Assembly: GCF_036245865.1 (NCBI RefSeq) | Contig: NZ_BTTW01000006.1 | Span: 186,001 to 250,000 of the forward strand | Reading direction: 5' to 3' | Origin: Corallococcus caeni | Lineage (GTDB): Bacteria; Myxococcota; Myxococcia; Myxococcales; Myxococcaceae | Length of the DNA stretch: 64,000 bases | Part shown: in pieces, positions 53,469 to 60,367 of the stretch | How the letters are laid out: each line of letters opens with the position of its first letter | Position numbering within the stretch: the first letter of the stretch is position 1 | Program-made: the position numbers and the translations under genes | Notes under the pieces: generated by a model | The model's database searches: none | What the model was told of the DNA's origin: nothing | What the model saw: the letters and a program-made list of their open reading frames with translations, nothing else

Positions 53469-54742
53469 GCGTCAGGTTGCGGAAGTGGAAGACCAAGGAC
53501 GGGAAGCCAGAGGAGGCGTGGCAAGTGGACTTCGTGTTTCAGCACGTGGACGGACGAAAGCAACGGGTCGTGAAGTTCTCGCCCGTGCAGACCCGCCGGG
53601 GTGCTGAGCAATACGAACGTGAACTGCGCAACGCTCTTCTCAACGGGACTTTCGGAAAGGAGAAGTGTGGCGAGGAAAGCCCCATCACCCTCGCGGAGTT
53701 CACGCCGCGATTCCTCACCTACAGCGAGAACAACAACAAGCATTCCAGCGTCTTCAGCAAGAAGCAGATCCTCGCGCACCATATCCTGCCGTTCTTCGGG
53801 ACGCTGGCGCTTGCGAGCATCGGGTCGGCTGAGATCGAGGACTTCAAGGCGCTCATGCGCAAGAAGAAGTCTGCGGCGCATCCCCGGAAGGAAATCGCCA
53901 CGAAGTCAGCGCTCCGGAAGCGGTTGAATGTGGAACCCAAGCCCCTGAGCTTGAAGACCATCAACAACGTTCTGGCCGTACTCCAGAAGCTGCTGTCGCT
54001 CGCGGAGGAGCAGCGGGTCGTCCCACAGGCCCCGCGTGTGAAGCACTTCGGGAAATTGCGGAAGCCTGATTTCGACTTCCTGACCTTCGATGAGGCCGAG
54101 CGACTAGTCTCTGCGGCTGATCCGGAGTGGCGCCCCGTGCTGCTGGTCGCCGTCAAAGCGGGGCTGCGGCAGGGCGAACTGGTCGGGCTCCAGTGGAACG
54201 ATCTGGACCTGCCGCGCGGCACGCTTCACGTCCGCCGAACCATCTGGCGCGGGGTGGAGGGCTTGCCGAAGGGTGGGCGCGAGCGGTCAGTCGAACTGCC
54301 TGCGTCGGTGGTGGATGCCCTCAAAGCCCACCGGCACCTGCGGGGGCGCTTCGTGTTCTGCCAAGTGAACGGAGAGCACCTCACCCCAGGCAGAATGGCC
54401 GGGCCTCTTCGCCGTGCACTTCGGGATGCAGGCATCACCCGCGCCGTGGGGCAAATCGGCTGGCACGACCTGCGGCACACCTACGGGAGCCACCTTGCGA
54501 TGAACGGGGTTCCGCTGAAGGTGATTCAGGAGCTGATGGGGCACGCCACCATCGAAATGACGATGCGCTACGCCCACCTGAGCCCTGACAGCCGCAGGAC
54601 GGCGGTCAACGTCCTGGACCGTCCGCTCGCTCCGGCGTGCGACATACGTGCGACACGCGGGGAGGGTGCTGCCAACCACTCGCAAATACAGGGCGAAACA
54701 GTGCCGAAGGCGGGATTCGAACCCGCAACCTCCGCGTTCTGA
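53465..54742 (+). CDS. int: Tyrosine site-specific integrase whose C-terminus is encoded by the att core
   Basis: A 425-residue phage-type integrase with a SAM-like N-terminal core-binding domain (ITLAEFTPRFLTYSENN) and a catalytic domain from about residue 200. Active-site residues are R in AGLRQGEL, H-x-x-R in WHDLRHT, H in MGHATIEM and the nucleophile Y in TMRYAHL. Residues 413-421 (VPKAGFEPA) are exactly the nine codons of the 27-bp core, and the last four (TSAF) come from the chromosomal tRNA. After excision the frame would run on through the left end for 61 more residues. This mirrors Mx8 phage, where integration alters the IntP C-terminus. Confidence 0.95.
   Translation: MSVRLRKWKTKDGKPEEAWQVDFVFQHVDGRKQRVVKFSPVQTRRGAEQYERELRNALLNGTFGKEKCGEESPITLAEFTPRFLTYSENNNKHSSVFSKKQILAHHILPFFGTLALASIGSAEIEDFKALMRKKKSAAHPRKEIATKSALRKRLNVEPKPLSLKTINNVLAVLQKLLSLAEEQRVVPQAPRVKHFGKLRKPDFDFLTFDEAERLVSAADPEWRPVLLVAVKAGLRQGELVGLQWNDLDLPRGTLHVRRTIWRGVEGLPKGGRERSVELPASVVDALKAHRHLRGRFVFCQVNGEHLTPGRMAGPLRRALRDAGITRAVGQIGWHDLRHTYGSHLAMNGVPLKVIQELMGHATIEMTMRYAHLSPDSRRTAVNVLDRPLAPACDIRATRGEGAANHSQIQGETVPKAGFEPATSAF
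54638..54655 (+). promoter_or_regulatory. Putative arm-type integrase site, right end
   Basis: TGCGACATACGTGCGACA matches the left-end sequence at 41199-41216 with one mismatch, in the same orientation. It lies 45 bases from the core, inside the 3' part of int. Confidence 0.5.
54701..54727. repeat. Right attachment core (within the tRNA gene)
   Basis: The exact partner of the 41047 core. It covers the tRNA 3' half (T-arm and acceptor) plus one flanking base and is read in frame by the integrase. Confidence 0.85.
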
Positions 54743-54776
54743 GCGCGGCGCCTCTACCAAGTTGGGCTACCCCGGC
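54702..54776 (-). tRNA. tRNA with anticodon CAG (nominally Leu), short variable arm
   Basis: A 75-base complete cloverleaf: acceptor GCCGGGG/CTTCGGC with two G-U pairs and discriminator A, D-arm GCC/GGC, anticodon stem CCGCG/CGCGG with loop CTCAGAA (anticodon CAG), variable region of only 5 bases (AGGTT), T-arm GCGGG/CCCGC with loop TTCGAAT. No CCA is encoded. Bacterial leucine tRNAs normally have a long variable arm, so its identity is doubtful. It is the integration target of the element, with the core in its 3' half. Confidence 0.85.
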
Positions 54777-54798
54777 GGGGTTTGTCTTTGAGGTGAAG

Positions 54799-54874
54799 TC
54801 GGGATGACTGGATTCGAACCAGCGACCTTGTGCGCCCGAGGCACACGCTCTTGACCAGACTGAGCTACATCCCG
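54799..54874 (-). tRNA. tRNA-Pro (CGG)
   Basis: A 76-base cloverleaf beginning CGGGATG and ending CATCCCG plus A, with anticodon stem TGTGC/GCACA and loop CTCGGGC (anticodon CGG). The C1 start and the T-arm GCTGG/CCAGT are typical of proline tRNA. It lies 22 bases upstream of the CAG tRNA on the same strand, so the two are probably co-transcribed. Confidence 0.93.
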
Positions 54875-54913
54875 ATGAGCTTTGCGTCCTCGAGGGAGGA
54901 CCCGGACATGACT

Positions 54914-54945
54914 GAGGCCGGGTCCCCCCTCGGGATCCCGGCCTC
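54914..54945 (-). terminator. Hairpin between the small ORF and the tRNA genes
   Basis: GAGGCCGGG (54914-54922) pairs exactly with CCCGGCCTC (54937-54945). An alternative 8-bp hairpin, GGACCCGG/CCGGGTCC, lies at 54898-54925. The two overlap and could be mutually exclusive. No T tract. Confidence 0.4.
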
Positions 54946-54985
54946 TGTCCATGCCCGTCCCGGGGTTACCGGGTGGCGGCGTGGG

Positions 54986-55096
54986 TCAGGTGCCGGGGGG
55001 ACTGCCGCGGAACGAGGCGATGGCCAGGTCCAGGCTGTCCGGAGTGGGCTCCATGTCGGTGGTAGGTAGCGGGTTCAGCTCGTCGCGCTTCGTCAT
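54986..55096 (-). CDS. Small ORF of 36 codons, unknown peptide
   Basis: The ATG at 55096 has AAGGAG exactly 8 bases upstream, which is the best ribosome site in this neighbourhood; another ATG at 55102 is too close to it. The peptide is acidic to neutral, Pro/Thr-rich and hydrophilic (MTKRDELNPLPTTDMEPTP start; SLDLAIASFRGSPPGT end), with no membrane segment and no cysteines. It could be a small regulatory peptide or a precursor peptide. It lies between the HAD phosphatase gene and the tRNAs on the same strand, followed by hairpins. Not recognised. Confidence 0.45.
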   Translation of the reverse strand: MTKRDELNPLPTTDMEPTPDSLDLAIASFRGSPPGT

Positions 55097-55138
55097 GGGC
55101 ATCACTCCTTTCTTGCTAGAGAGGGACGCGGCGGAAAA

Positions 55139-55726
55139 TCAGTCCTGACACGGCTGCTCGCGCCAGTTCCGCTTTTCGATGCACCGGACGTTGTCCACGT
55201 CCGCGAGCGTCGCCAGATACCGGCCCAGGTCGAGCAGCTCCGTGTCGTGCTCCTGGCCTTCGTACTCGTGGACGTAGATGGCGTTGCCGTGGTTGTGGAT
55301 GCACTTGGCCGGGCTGTCGTCCACAATCAGCACGCGATCCAGCCGGTAGCCCCGCCGCCTCAGCTTGCGCAGCTTCTTGACCCAGCCGTAGTGGACGCCC
55401 GGGTCGAGGAACCCGTCCCGCTGCACGCCGGCCCGGTCGAGCCCGTACGTGCACCGGCTCCGCCCCCAGACGAAGTCCAGCTCAATCCCCTGCGGAACGA
55501 TCCGCTTCACGAGCTCCGCGACGTACTTGTCGGCCCCTGCCGACCAGATGGCGAGCCGGAACCGGGTGGCGCACTCCCGCAGGAAGGGCTCCAGGTTCGG
55601 GCGCACGTGGACGAAGTACCCCAGGACCTGGAAGTCCGCCTCCCGGGCCAGAGGCTGCTCGCTCGCGTGGACCAGGGTCTCATCCAGGTCCAGGATCAAC
55701 AGGATGCTGTCCGTGGGCGCCGTCAC
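55139..55726 (-). CDS. FCP1/NIF-type HAD phosphatase
   Basis: A 195-residue HAD-superfamily protein of the NLI-interacting-factor (CTD phosphatase-like) branch. Motif I is LILDLDETLVHA (DLDET), motif II is AIWSAGADKYV, and VLIVDDSPAKCIHN is motif IV. Length matches the minimal FCP1-like domain. In bacteria the substrate is unknown. The GTG at 55726 follows GGGAG. The next gene on the same strand (55784-56413) is 57 bases upstream, so they may be co-transcribed. Confidence 0.88.
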   Translation of the reverse strand: MTAPTDSILLILDLDETLVHASEQPLAREADFQVLGYFVHVRPNLEPFLRECATRFRLAIWSAGADKYVAELVKRIVPQGIELDFVWGRSRCTYGLDRAGVQRDGFLDPGVHYGWVKKLRKLRRRGYRLDRVLIVDDSPAKCIHNHGNAIYVHEYEGQEHDTELLDLGRYLATLADVDNVRCIEKRNWREQPCQD

Positions 55727-55783
55727 CGGTGTGTGTCTCCCTGCCAGTGACGACGTCCGTCGGTTAACGGAAATGACGCGGCG

Positions 55784-56413
55784 TCACTGCACGCCGGGCG
55801 CGCGGAACACCTGGCCGTTGCGGCCTTCCAGCACGAGGCTCGCCTCGTCGGAGCTGCCCACGCGCAGCTCCACGCGGGGCTGGCCTCGCCGGTCCACCAG
55901 GAGCAGGCCGGGCGAGCCCTCCTCGTCCGCGCCCAGGATGGCCCGGGGCCGTCCCGTCACGTCCGCCAGCTCCAGCCGCGACGAGCCGTCCACCTGGAGC
56001 CCCACGGAGAACAGCTCCGCGCCTCCGGACTTGGACAGCGTCAGGCGCGGCGCCTCGTCCGAGAACACCATCAGCTCCGCCAACGACTCGCCTTCCGCCG
56101 TGGAGAAGCGCAGCCGGGGCGAGTCGTCCTCGCCCACGCCCAGCAGGGCCCTGGGGCGGCCCTCGCTGTCGTTCAGCACCAGCGCCGCGCCACCCTGGCG
56201 GTTCGCCTCCAGGCTGGCCCGTGTGCGGCCCCTGGCGTCCTTGAGCACCAGGCGGGAGGCGACCAGCTCCCCCGCGTGCGGCGGCGGTGCCTCGTCACGC
56301 AGGGCCGCGGTTCCCAGCCCCGCCCCGGCCAGCACGAAGGCCGCGAGGGTGAGGCCCTGCCACCTTCGAAGCCGGCCTTCCAGCCGCTCCATGCGCGCGT
56401 CCAGTGAGTCCAT
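55784..56413 (-). CDS. Membrane-anchored beta-repeat protein of unknown function
   Basis: A 209-residue protein with an N-terminal coiled-coil start (MDSLDARMERLEGRLRRW), one membrane helix (about 19-38) and an extracytoplasmic part made of about six or seven repeats of 20-25 residues. These read as LVLKDARGRTRASL, LVLNDSEGRPRALLGV, LELADVTGRPRAILGAD and LLLVDRRGQPRVEL. The D-x-x-G-x-(P/T)-R-x-x-L pattern suggests a beta-solenoid or propeller-like fold. Not recognised as a named family. Confidence 0.75.
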   Translation of the reverse strand: MDSLDARMERLEGRLRRWQGLTLAAFVLAGAGLGTAALRDEAPPPHAGELVASRLVLKDARGRTRASLEANRQGGAALVLNDSEGRPRALLGVGEDDSPRLRFSTAEGESLAELMVFSDEAPRLTLSKSGGAELFSVGLQVDGSSRLELADVTGRPRAILGADEEGSPGLLLVDRRGQPRVELRVGSSDEASLVLEGRNGQVFRAPGVQ

Positions 56414-56482
56414 CCCGGCGTCGCCTCCTGTCCCACCCAGGTGGGACGGCGGGAGGCTAGCAGAGCCCGGCTCCCCTCGCTG

Positions 56483-57262
56483 TCAGCGGGGCAGGAAGAG
56501 GAGCAGGAGCGTGGGCACCGCGGCGACGAGGATGCCCACCCCGAGCGCGAGCACCATCTGGAGGAAGAACAGGTCCTCCAGTGTCTCCTCCAGCACTCCC
56601 TCCAGCCGGTCGATGGCCAGCGTCTCCAGCTCCCGCACCGCGGAAGGCATGTCCGGCGACGTCAGCACCGCTCGCAGGGCGATGAGCCCCAGCACCCGGC
56701 GGGACTGCTCCATGAGGAAGCCCTCCAGCCACCCGGCGCGGGACGATGCCGACTCCTGCTCGGGCTCGAGCATGCGCTCCGCCACCGACTGTTCGATGGC
56801 ACGGGTGAGCTCCGCGCGGCTGGGCGTACCGGCCCCACGCAGGCGCCGGGCGACCTGCAACGTCGCGGGCTTGAGGATGGCGTACGCGTAGCCCATCAGC
56901 CCCCGCGCCCGGACCTCGCTCGCGAGCCGTGAGCTGACGCCGTGGAGCATCCACACGTAGCCCCCCGCCACGGCCAGGGCCAACGGCGTGAGCACGACGC
57001 TCAGCACGTCCAACCAGGCCGGCGTCGGGGCCGCGCCGGTCCAGCGCGGCGCGAGGACGAAGACGCCGGCCAGCGCGAGGCCGAAGCACCCGAAGACGAA
57101 GAAGCCCTTCAGCACACCCTTCACGCCGGAGCCGAGCAGCGCGGGCACCATGGCGACGAGGCTCCGCAACCCCGCGCGAGCCATGCCCCCCATGGACTCA
57201 CGCGGAGGCGCCGCGAGGGATTCCTCGTCCGAGGTCCTCTGCTTCAACGCCGCCTGGCTCAT
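56483..57262 (-). CDS. Membrane protein of unknown function
   Basis: A 259-residue protein with two N-terminal hydrophobic segments (about 45-75, 85-105) and one C-terminal segment (about 235-255), separated by a helical cytoplasmic region rich in Glu and Arg (AELTRAIEQSVAERMLEPEQE). No family recognised. The ATG at 57262 overlaps the stop of the upstream gene by 4 bases (ATGA), so the two are translationally coupled. The longer frame to 57307 is rejected for that reason. Confidence 0.72.
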   Translation of the reverse strand: MSQAALKQRTSDEESLAAPPRESMGGMARAGLRSLVAMVPALLGSGVKGVLKGFFVFGCFGLALAGVFVLAPRWTGAAPTPAWLDVLSVVLTPLALAVAGGYVWMLHGVSSRLASEVRARGLMGYAYAILKPATLQVARRLRGAGTPSRAELTRAIEQSVAERMLEPEQESASSRAGWLEGFLMEQSRRVLGLIALRAVLTSPDMPSAVRELETLAIDRLEGVLEETLEDLFFLQMVLALGVGILVAAVPTLLLLFLPR

Positions 57263-57675
57263 GACGAGCGCTCCATGGATGCAAGGCCCAGCTCGGCCGT
57301 GGCCCACTGGTCCACCTGTTCGGCGGAGGGCGGTGACACCGGCACGTCGGACTTGAGCTCACGCCGACGCCGCCACCACATCAGGAGCGCGGCGGCGCCG
57401 AAGAGCACCGCCCCCACGGCCAGCCGGGGCAGCAGCCAGGGAATGGGGCTGGACCGGGAGTCCTGACGCTCCTTCCACCACGCAGTGCCCGTCCCAATCA
57501 GGGCGAGCACGCCCGGAATGGCGGCCATGCGCCACAGGGTCCCGCTGTCAGGCCCCGGCACGAGCGCCAGGAGCCCCAGGAACACCGTCGTGGTCCACAG
57601 CAGGATGCGTCCCAGCCGGAAGTTCGTGAGCCCCACCAGCACGGCCGCGACGGGCTTCGAGCCCTCACCACTCAT
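57259..57675 (-). CDS. Small membrane protein of unknown function
   Basis: A 138-residue protein with about three or four hydrophobic segments (LGRILLWTTTVFLGLLALVPG; AAIPGVLALIGTGTAWW; LAVGAVLFGAAALLMWW) and a hydrophilic C-terminus. It is translationally coupled (ATGA) to the membrane protein at 56483-57262, suggesting that the pair acts together. Not recognised. Confidence 0.7.
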   Translation of the reverse strand: MSGEGSKPVAAVLVGLTNFRLGRILLWTTTVFLGLLALVPGPDSGTLWRMAAIPGVLALIGTGTAWWKERQDSRSSPIPWLLPRLAVGAVLFGAAALLMWWRRRRELKSDVPVSPPSAEQVDQWATAELGLASMERSS

Positions 57676-57709
57676 GTTGCGTCCCCCATGGGGACGTCAT
57701 CTTAAAGGA

Positions 57710-57734
57710 GGCCGGCCCGCCCCAAAAGCCGGCC
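57710..57734 (-). terminator. Hairpin after the monooxygenase gene
   Basis: GGCCGGC (57710-57716) and GCCGGCC (57728-57734) form a 7-bp stem with an 11-base loop containing AAAA. It lies directly after the stop of the monooxygenase gene at 57744; another hairpin (GTCCCC/GGGGAC, about 57681-57695) follows. Candidate terminator with upstream promoter for the next gene. Confidence 0.4.
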
Positions 57735-57743
57735 CCCGGGGAC

Positions 57744-58982
57744 CTACGCGGCGGAGGCCTGCTGGATGCGGGCCTCCGTTTCGGCCGGGCTGACGATCCA
57801 GGGCCAGAAGCGCTGCGGCTCTCCGAAGTTGTCGAAGAATGTGTCCGCCAGCGTGGACACCGCCGAGGCCGCTCCGAGGTAGCGCAGCACGTGGGGCGGA
57901 GGTGGCTGGAGCAGCATGTTGGTGAACGCGGTGATGAACTGACCTTCCGTCCGCCAGAAGTGCTCGAAGGTCTGCTCCATCCAGTCCGGCGTGAAGGGCT
58001 GGTCGCCGTGCTCGAGGATGGCCCGCGTCACCGCATGGGCCTGCTTCGACGCGCTGTTGAGCCCCTGGCCCGCGATGGGGTCGTTGAGCATGACGACGTC
58101 CCCCATCCCCATCACCGCCCGGCCCGAAGGCAGCCGCCCCACCGGCTTGCGCACCGTGGGCGTGAACGCGCCGGTGAGCCAGGAGGACTCGTCCACGATG
58201 GCGGCGCCCTCCAGCCGCTCCGCCACCCAGGGAGAGAAGTCGCGCAGCACCTGCTTCATCCGCTCCAGCGCCTCCCGCGCGGTGTTGACGCCGCCGAAGC
58301 GATCCAACCCCTGCCCGGGGATGGCCTCCAGCAGGATGCAGTTCAGCGGACCCCGGATGCGGTCGAAGTACGGCATGGAGAAGTACTCGCCGTGGCCCGC
58401 CGCCAGGATGAACTTGAGCGCGGGGTAGGGCGTCTCGTGCAGCGGCTTCATGCCGCTGACAATCATTGCCGTGAGGTGGCGCTGCGGTTGCGTGTGGACG
58501 CTGCGCTCGGCGTCCCGTTCGAACAGCCGGGTGAAGCTGTTGCGCCCCGTCGTCACGACCACCAGGTCATGTCCCGGGACGAGCGCCTCCAGCGCGTCCA
58601 CGTCCACGTCCCGCACCACCACGGTGCCGCCGCGCCGCTCGAACTCCGCGAGCCAGCGCGAGTACTTCGCCCGCAGGTCCAGGGCCTTGCCCGGATGGAG
58701 GATGCGCCCCTGGACGCGGAGCGCCCGCTGGCCGGGGGCCGCGCAGACGTCCAGGTCGCCGCCCCGGGCGTACTCCCCCGGCCCCTTCCAGAAGTCCAGC
58801 CCCAGCTCCTGCTCGTACTGGTACGCGCGGCCGAAGAGGTACGTGGTCGCCGCGAGCCGGGCGTTGAAGAGCTGCTCGGGCGTGCGGTCCGAGTAGACCG
58901 TGACGGTGTAGCCCTTCTCCAGCAGGCCGAAGCCCAGCTGCAGTCCCGCCTGGCCCGCGCCGATGATGCCGATGTTCCTCAT
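57744..58982 (-). CDS. StyA-like FAD-dependent monooxygenase
   Basis: A 412-residue flavoprotein of the styrene/indole monooxygenase group. The N-terminus IGIIGAGQAGLQLGFGLLEKGY is a Rossmann GxGxxG FAD site. YSDRTPEQLFNARLAATTYLFGRAYQYE is the family block, and GDVVMLNDPIAGQGLNSASKQA is the second FAD-binding motif. These enzymes take reduced FAD from a partner reductase; none is nearby. The ATG at 58982 has AGGGGGA 5 bases upstream; the long frame to 59726 overlaps the divergent vWA gene and is rejected. Substrate unknown. Confidence 0.9.
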   Translation of the reverse strand: MRNIGIIGAGQAGLQLGFGLLEKGYTVTVYSDRTPEQLFNARLAATTYLFGRAYQYEQELGLDFWKGPGEYARGGDLDVCAAPGQRALRVQGRILHPGKALDLRAKYSRWLAEFERRGGTVVVRDVDVDALEALVPGHDLVVVTTGRNSFTRLFERDAERSVHTQPQRHLTAMIVSGMKPLHETPYPALKFILAAGHGEYFSMPYFDRIRGPLNCILLEAIPGQGLDRFGGVNTAREALERMKQVLRDFSPWVAERLEGAAIVDESSWLTGAFTPTVRKPVGRLPSGRAVMGMGDVVMLNDPIAGQGLNSASKQAHAVTRAILEHGDQPFTPDWMEQTFEHFWRTEGQFITAFTNMLLQPPPPHVLRYLGAASAVSTLADTFFDNFGEPQRFWPWIVSPAETEARIQQASAA

Positions 58983-59171
58983 GGTTCCCCCTGGGTGGTT
59001 CACGGGGGTCTGACACCCCGCCAGGGCACTACGCAACGAGGGGCCCGGTCTGGCAACGCACGGAGGTACGAGGCCGCCCGGAATCCGACGCCGGCGGCCC
59101 CCTTCCATGTCAGACCCCGCACGTATTGTTCCTTCCGTCGCAGCGAGGAAACGAACGAGGGGGAGTGCGCC

Positions 59172-60269
59172 ATGACGATGTCTGTGATTGATAATCGCGT
59201 CGAGGTCGTCTTCAGCTTTGACACCACGGGCAGCATGTATCCGTGCCTCGCGCAGGTGCGGAAGAAGCTGGGGGCCGCCGTGGCCCGCCTGACGAAGGAG
59301 ATCCCGGGCATCCGCATCGGCATCATCGCGCACGGGGACTACTGTGACGCGGGGTCCACCTACGTGACCAAGGCCCTGGACCTCACGGATGACGCGAAGG
59401 CCATCACCCGCTTCGTGGAGAAGGTGGGCCAGACGGGCGGCGGCGACGCGCCCGAGTGCTATGAGTTGGTGTTGCACGAGGCGCAGGGCCTGTCCTGGAC
59501 GAAGGGCTACACGAAGGCGTTCGTGCTCATTGGCGACGACGTGCCGCACCCGCCCCAGCACAACCCGAAGAAGCTGGACTGGCGCAAGGAGGTGGCCGCG
59601 CTGGGGGCCATGGGCGTGCCGGTGTATGGCGTCCAGGCGCTGAACCGCCGTCACGCGACGTCGTTCTACAAGGAGCTGGCGGAGAAGTCGGGCGGCTTCC
59701 ACCTGAGCCTGGATCAGTTCGCGCACGTCACCGACATGCTGCTGGCCGTCTGCTACAAGCAGTCGTCGGACGCGCAGCTCCAGGCCTACGAGGCGGAGGT
59801 GTCCCGTGAGGGCCGCATGAACCGCGGCCTGAACGCGATGTTCAACACGATGCTCAAGCGGGCCGCGTCCACGCTGTTCGGTGAGACGGACCTGCGGGCG
59901 GTGCCGCCGGGGCGCTTCCAGGTGCTGGAGGTGGAGGCGGACAGCGCCATCAAGGAGTTCGTGACGGAGAACGGCCTGGGCTTCAGGACGGGGCGCGGCT
60001 TCTACGAGTTCACCAAGACGGAGACCATCCAGGGCCGCAAGGAGGTGGTGCTGATGGACCGCAAGTCCGGTGACCTCTACAGCGGCGAGCGCGCGCGGGA
60101 GATGCTCGGGTTGCCGCCGGGAGAGACGGTGCGCATCCGGCCCGCGAGCCTGGAGAAGTACGTCGTCTTCGTCCAGAGCACGTCCGCCAACCGCAAGCTC
60201 AAGGGCGGCACGAAGTTCCTCTACGAGGTGGAGGACTGGGACGGCGCGCGCGGCAGCGCCGCGGCCTGA
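59172..60269 (+). CDS. vWA domain protein
   Basis: A 365-residue soluble protein. Residues about 8-205 form a von Willebrand A domain whose MIDAS starts FSFDTTGSM (D-x-T-G-S) with a second site TGGGDAPE and GDDVPHPP. The C-terminal 150 residues (GRFQVLEVEADSAIKEFV; GFRTGRGFYEFTKTETIQG) include a region seen in vWA proteins that act with bacterial chaperone or ubiquitin-like systems, but I cannot name it. The ATG at 59172 has GAGGGGGAG 7 bases upstream. Monocistronic, divergent from the monooxygenase gene, followed by the 10-bp repeats. Confidence 0.85.
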   Translation: MTMSVIDNRVEVVFSFDTTGSMYPCLAQVRKKLGAAVARLTKEIPGIRIGIIAHGDYCDAGSTYVTKALDLTDDAKAITRFVEKVGQTGGGDAPECYELVLHEAQGLSWTKGYTKAFVLIGDDVPHPPQHNPKKLDWRKEVAALGAMGVPVYGVQALNRRHATSFYKELAEKSGGFHLSLDQFAHVTDMLLAVCYKQSSDAQLQAYEAEVSREGRMNRGLNAMFNTMLKRAASTLFGETDLRAVPPGRFQVLEVEADSAIKEFVTENGLGFRTGRGFYEFTKTETIQGRKEVVLMDRKSGDLYSGERAREMLGLPPGETVRIRPASLEKYVVFVQSTSANRKLKGGTKFLYEVEDWDGARGSAAA

Positions 60270-60299
60270 TTAACCGCATTTAATCGCGTTTAAGCACGC
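60270..60299. repeat. Three tandem 10-bp TTAA repeats
   Basis: TTAACCGCAT, TTAATCGCGT and TTAAGCACGC follow one another without gaps right after the vWA stop. The 10-base period keeps TTAA on one face of the helix. It may be a promoter-upstream or regulator-binding element for the next gene at 60368. Confidence 0.45.
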
Positions 60300-60367
60300 T
60301 CCCCCCGGACGCGTTGGTAGAGCCACGTCTCAAGCGTGAGCCCACGCGTGTCGAGGGGGAGTGTTTC

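Larger units (their letters stand above)
41047..54727 (+). mobile_element. 13.7-kb tRNA-targeted integrative element
   Basis: The element is bounded by a 27-bp exact direct repeat (41047-41073 and 54701-54727) that equals the T-arm and acceptor 3' half of the tRNA gene at 54702-54776. Next to the right end are a helix-turn-helix excisionase-like gene and a tyrosine integrase. Further 18-bp repeats near both ends (41199, 54638) look like arm-type integrase sites. Cargo includes Ser/Thr kinase, pseudokinase, DUF2381, a nuclease-like lipoprotein with possible partner, HEPN and HNH proteins. Replication-type genes are broken (49296, 50981, 52508). GC content drops in the HEPN and membrane-protein segments. 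There are no structural phage genes or conjugation genes, so it is a phage-derived or satellite-like genomic island. Confidence 0.88.

Noticed and set aside
57891-59171. Long 5' extension of the vWA frame
   Set aside because: It runs antisense through the StyA-like gene and has no homology; the ATG at 59172 has a strong ribosome site.
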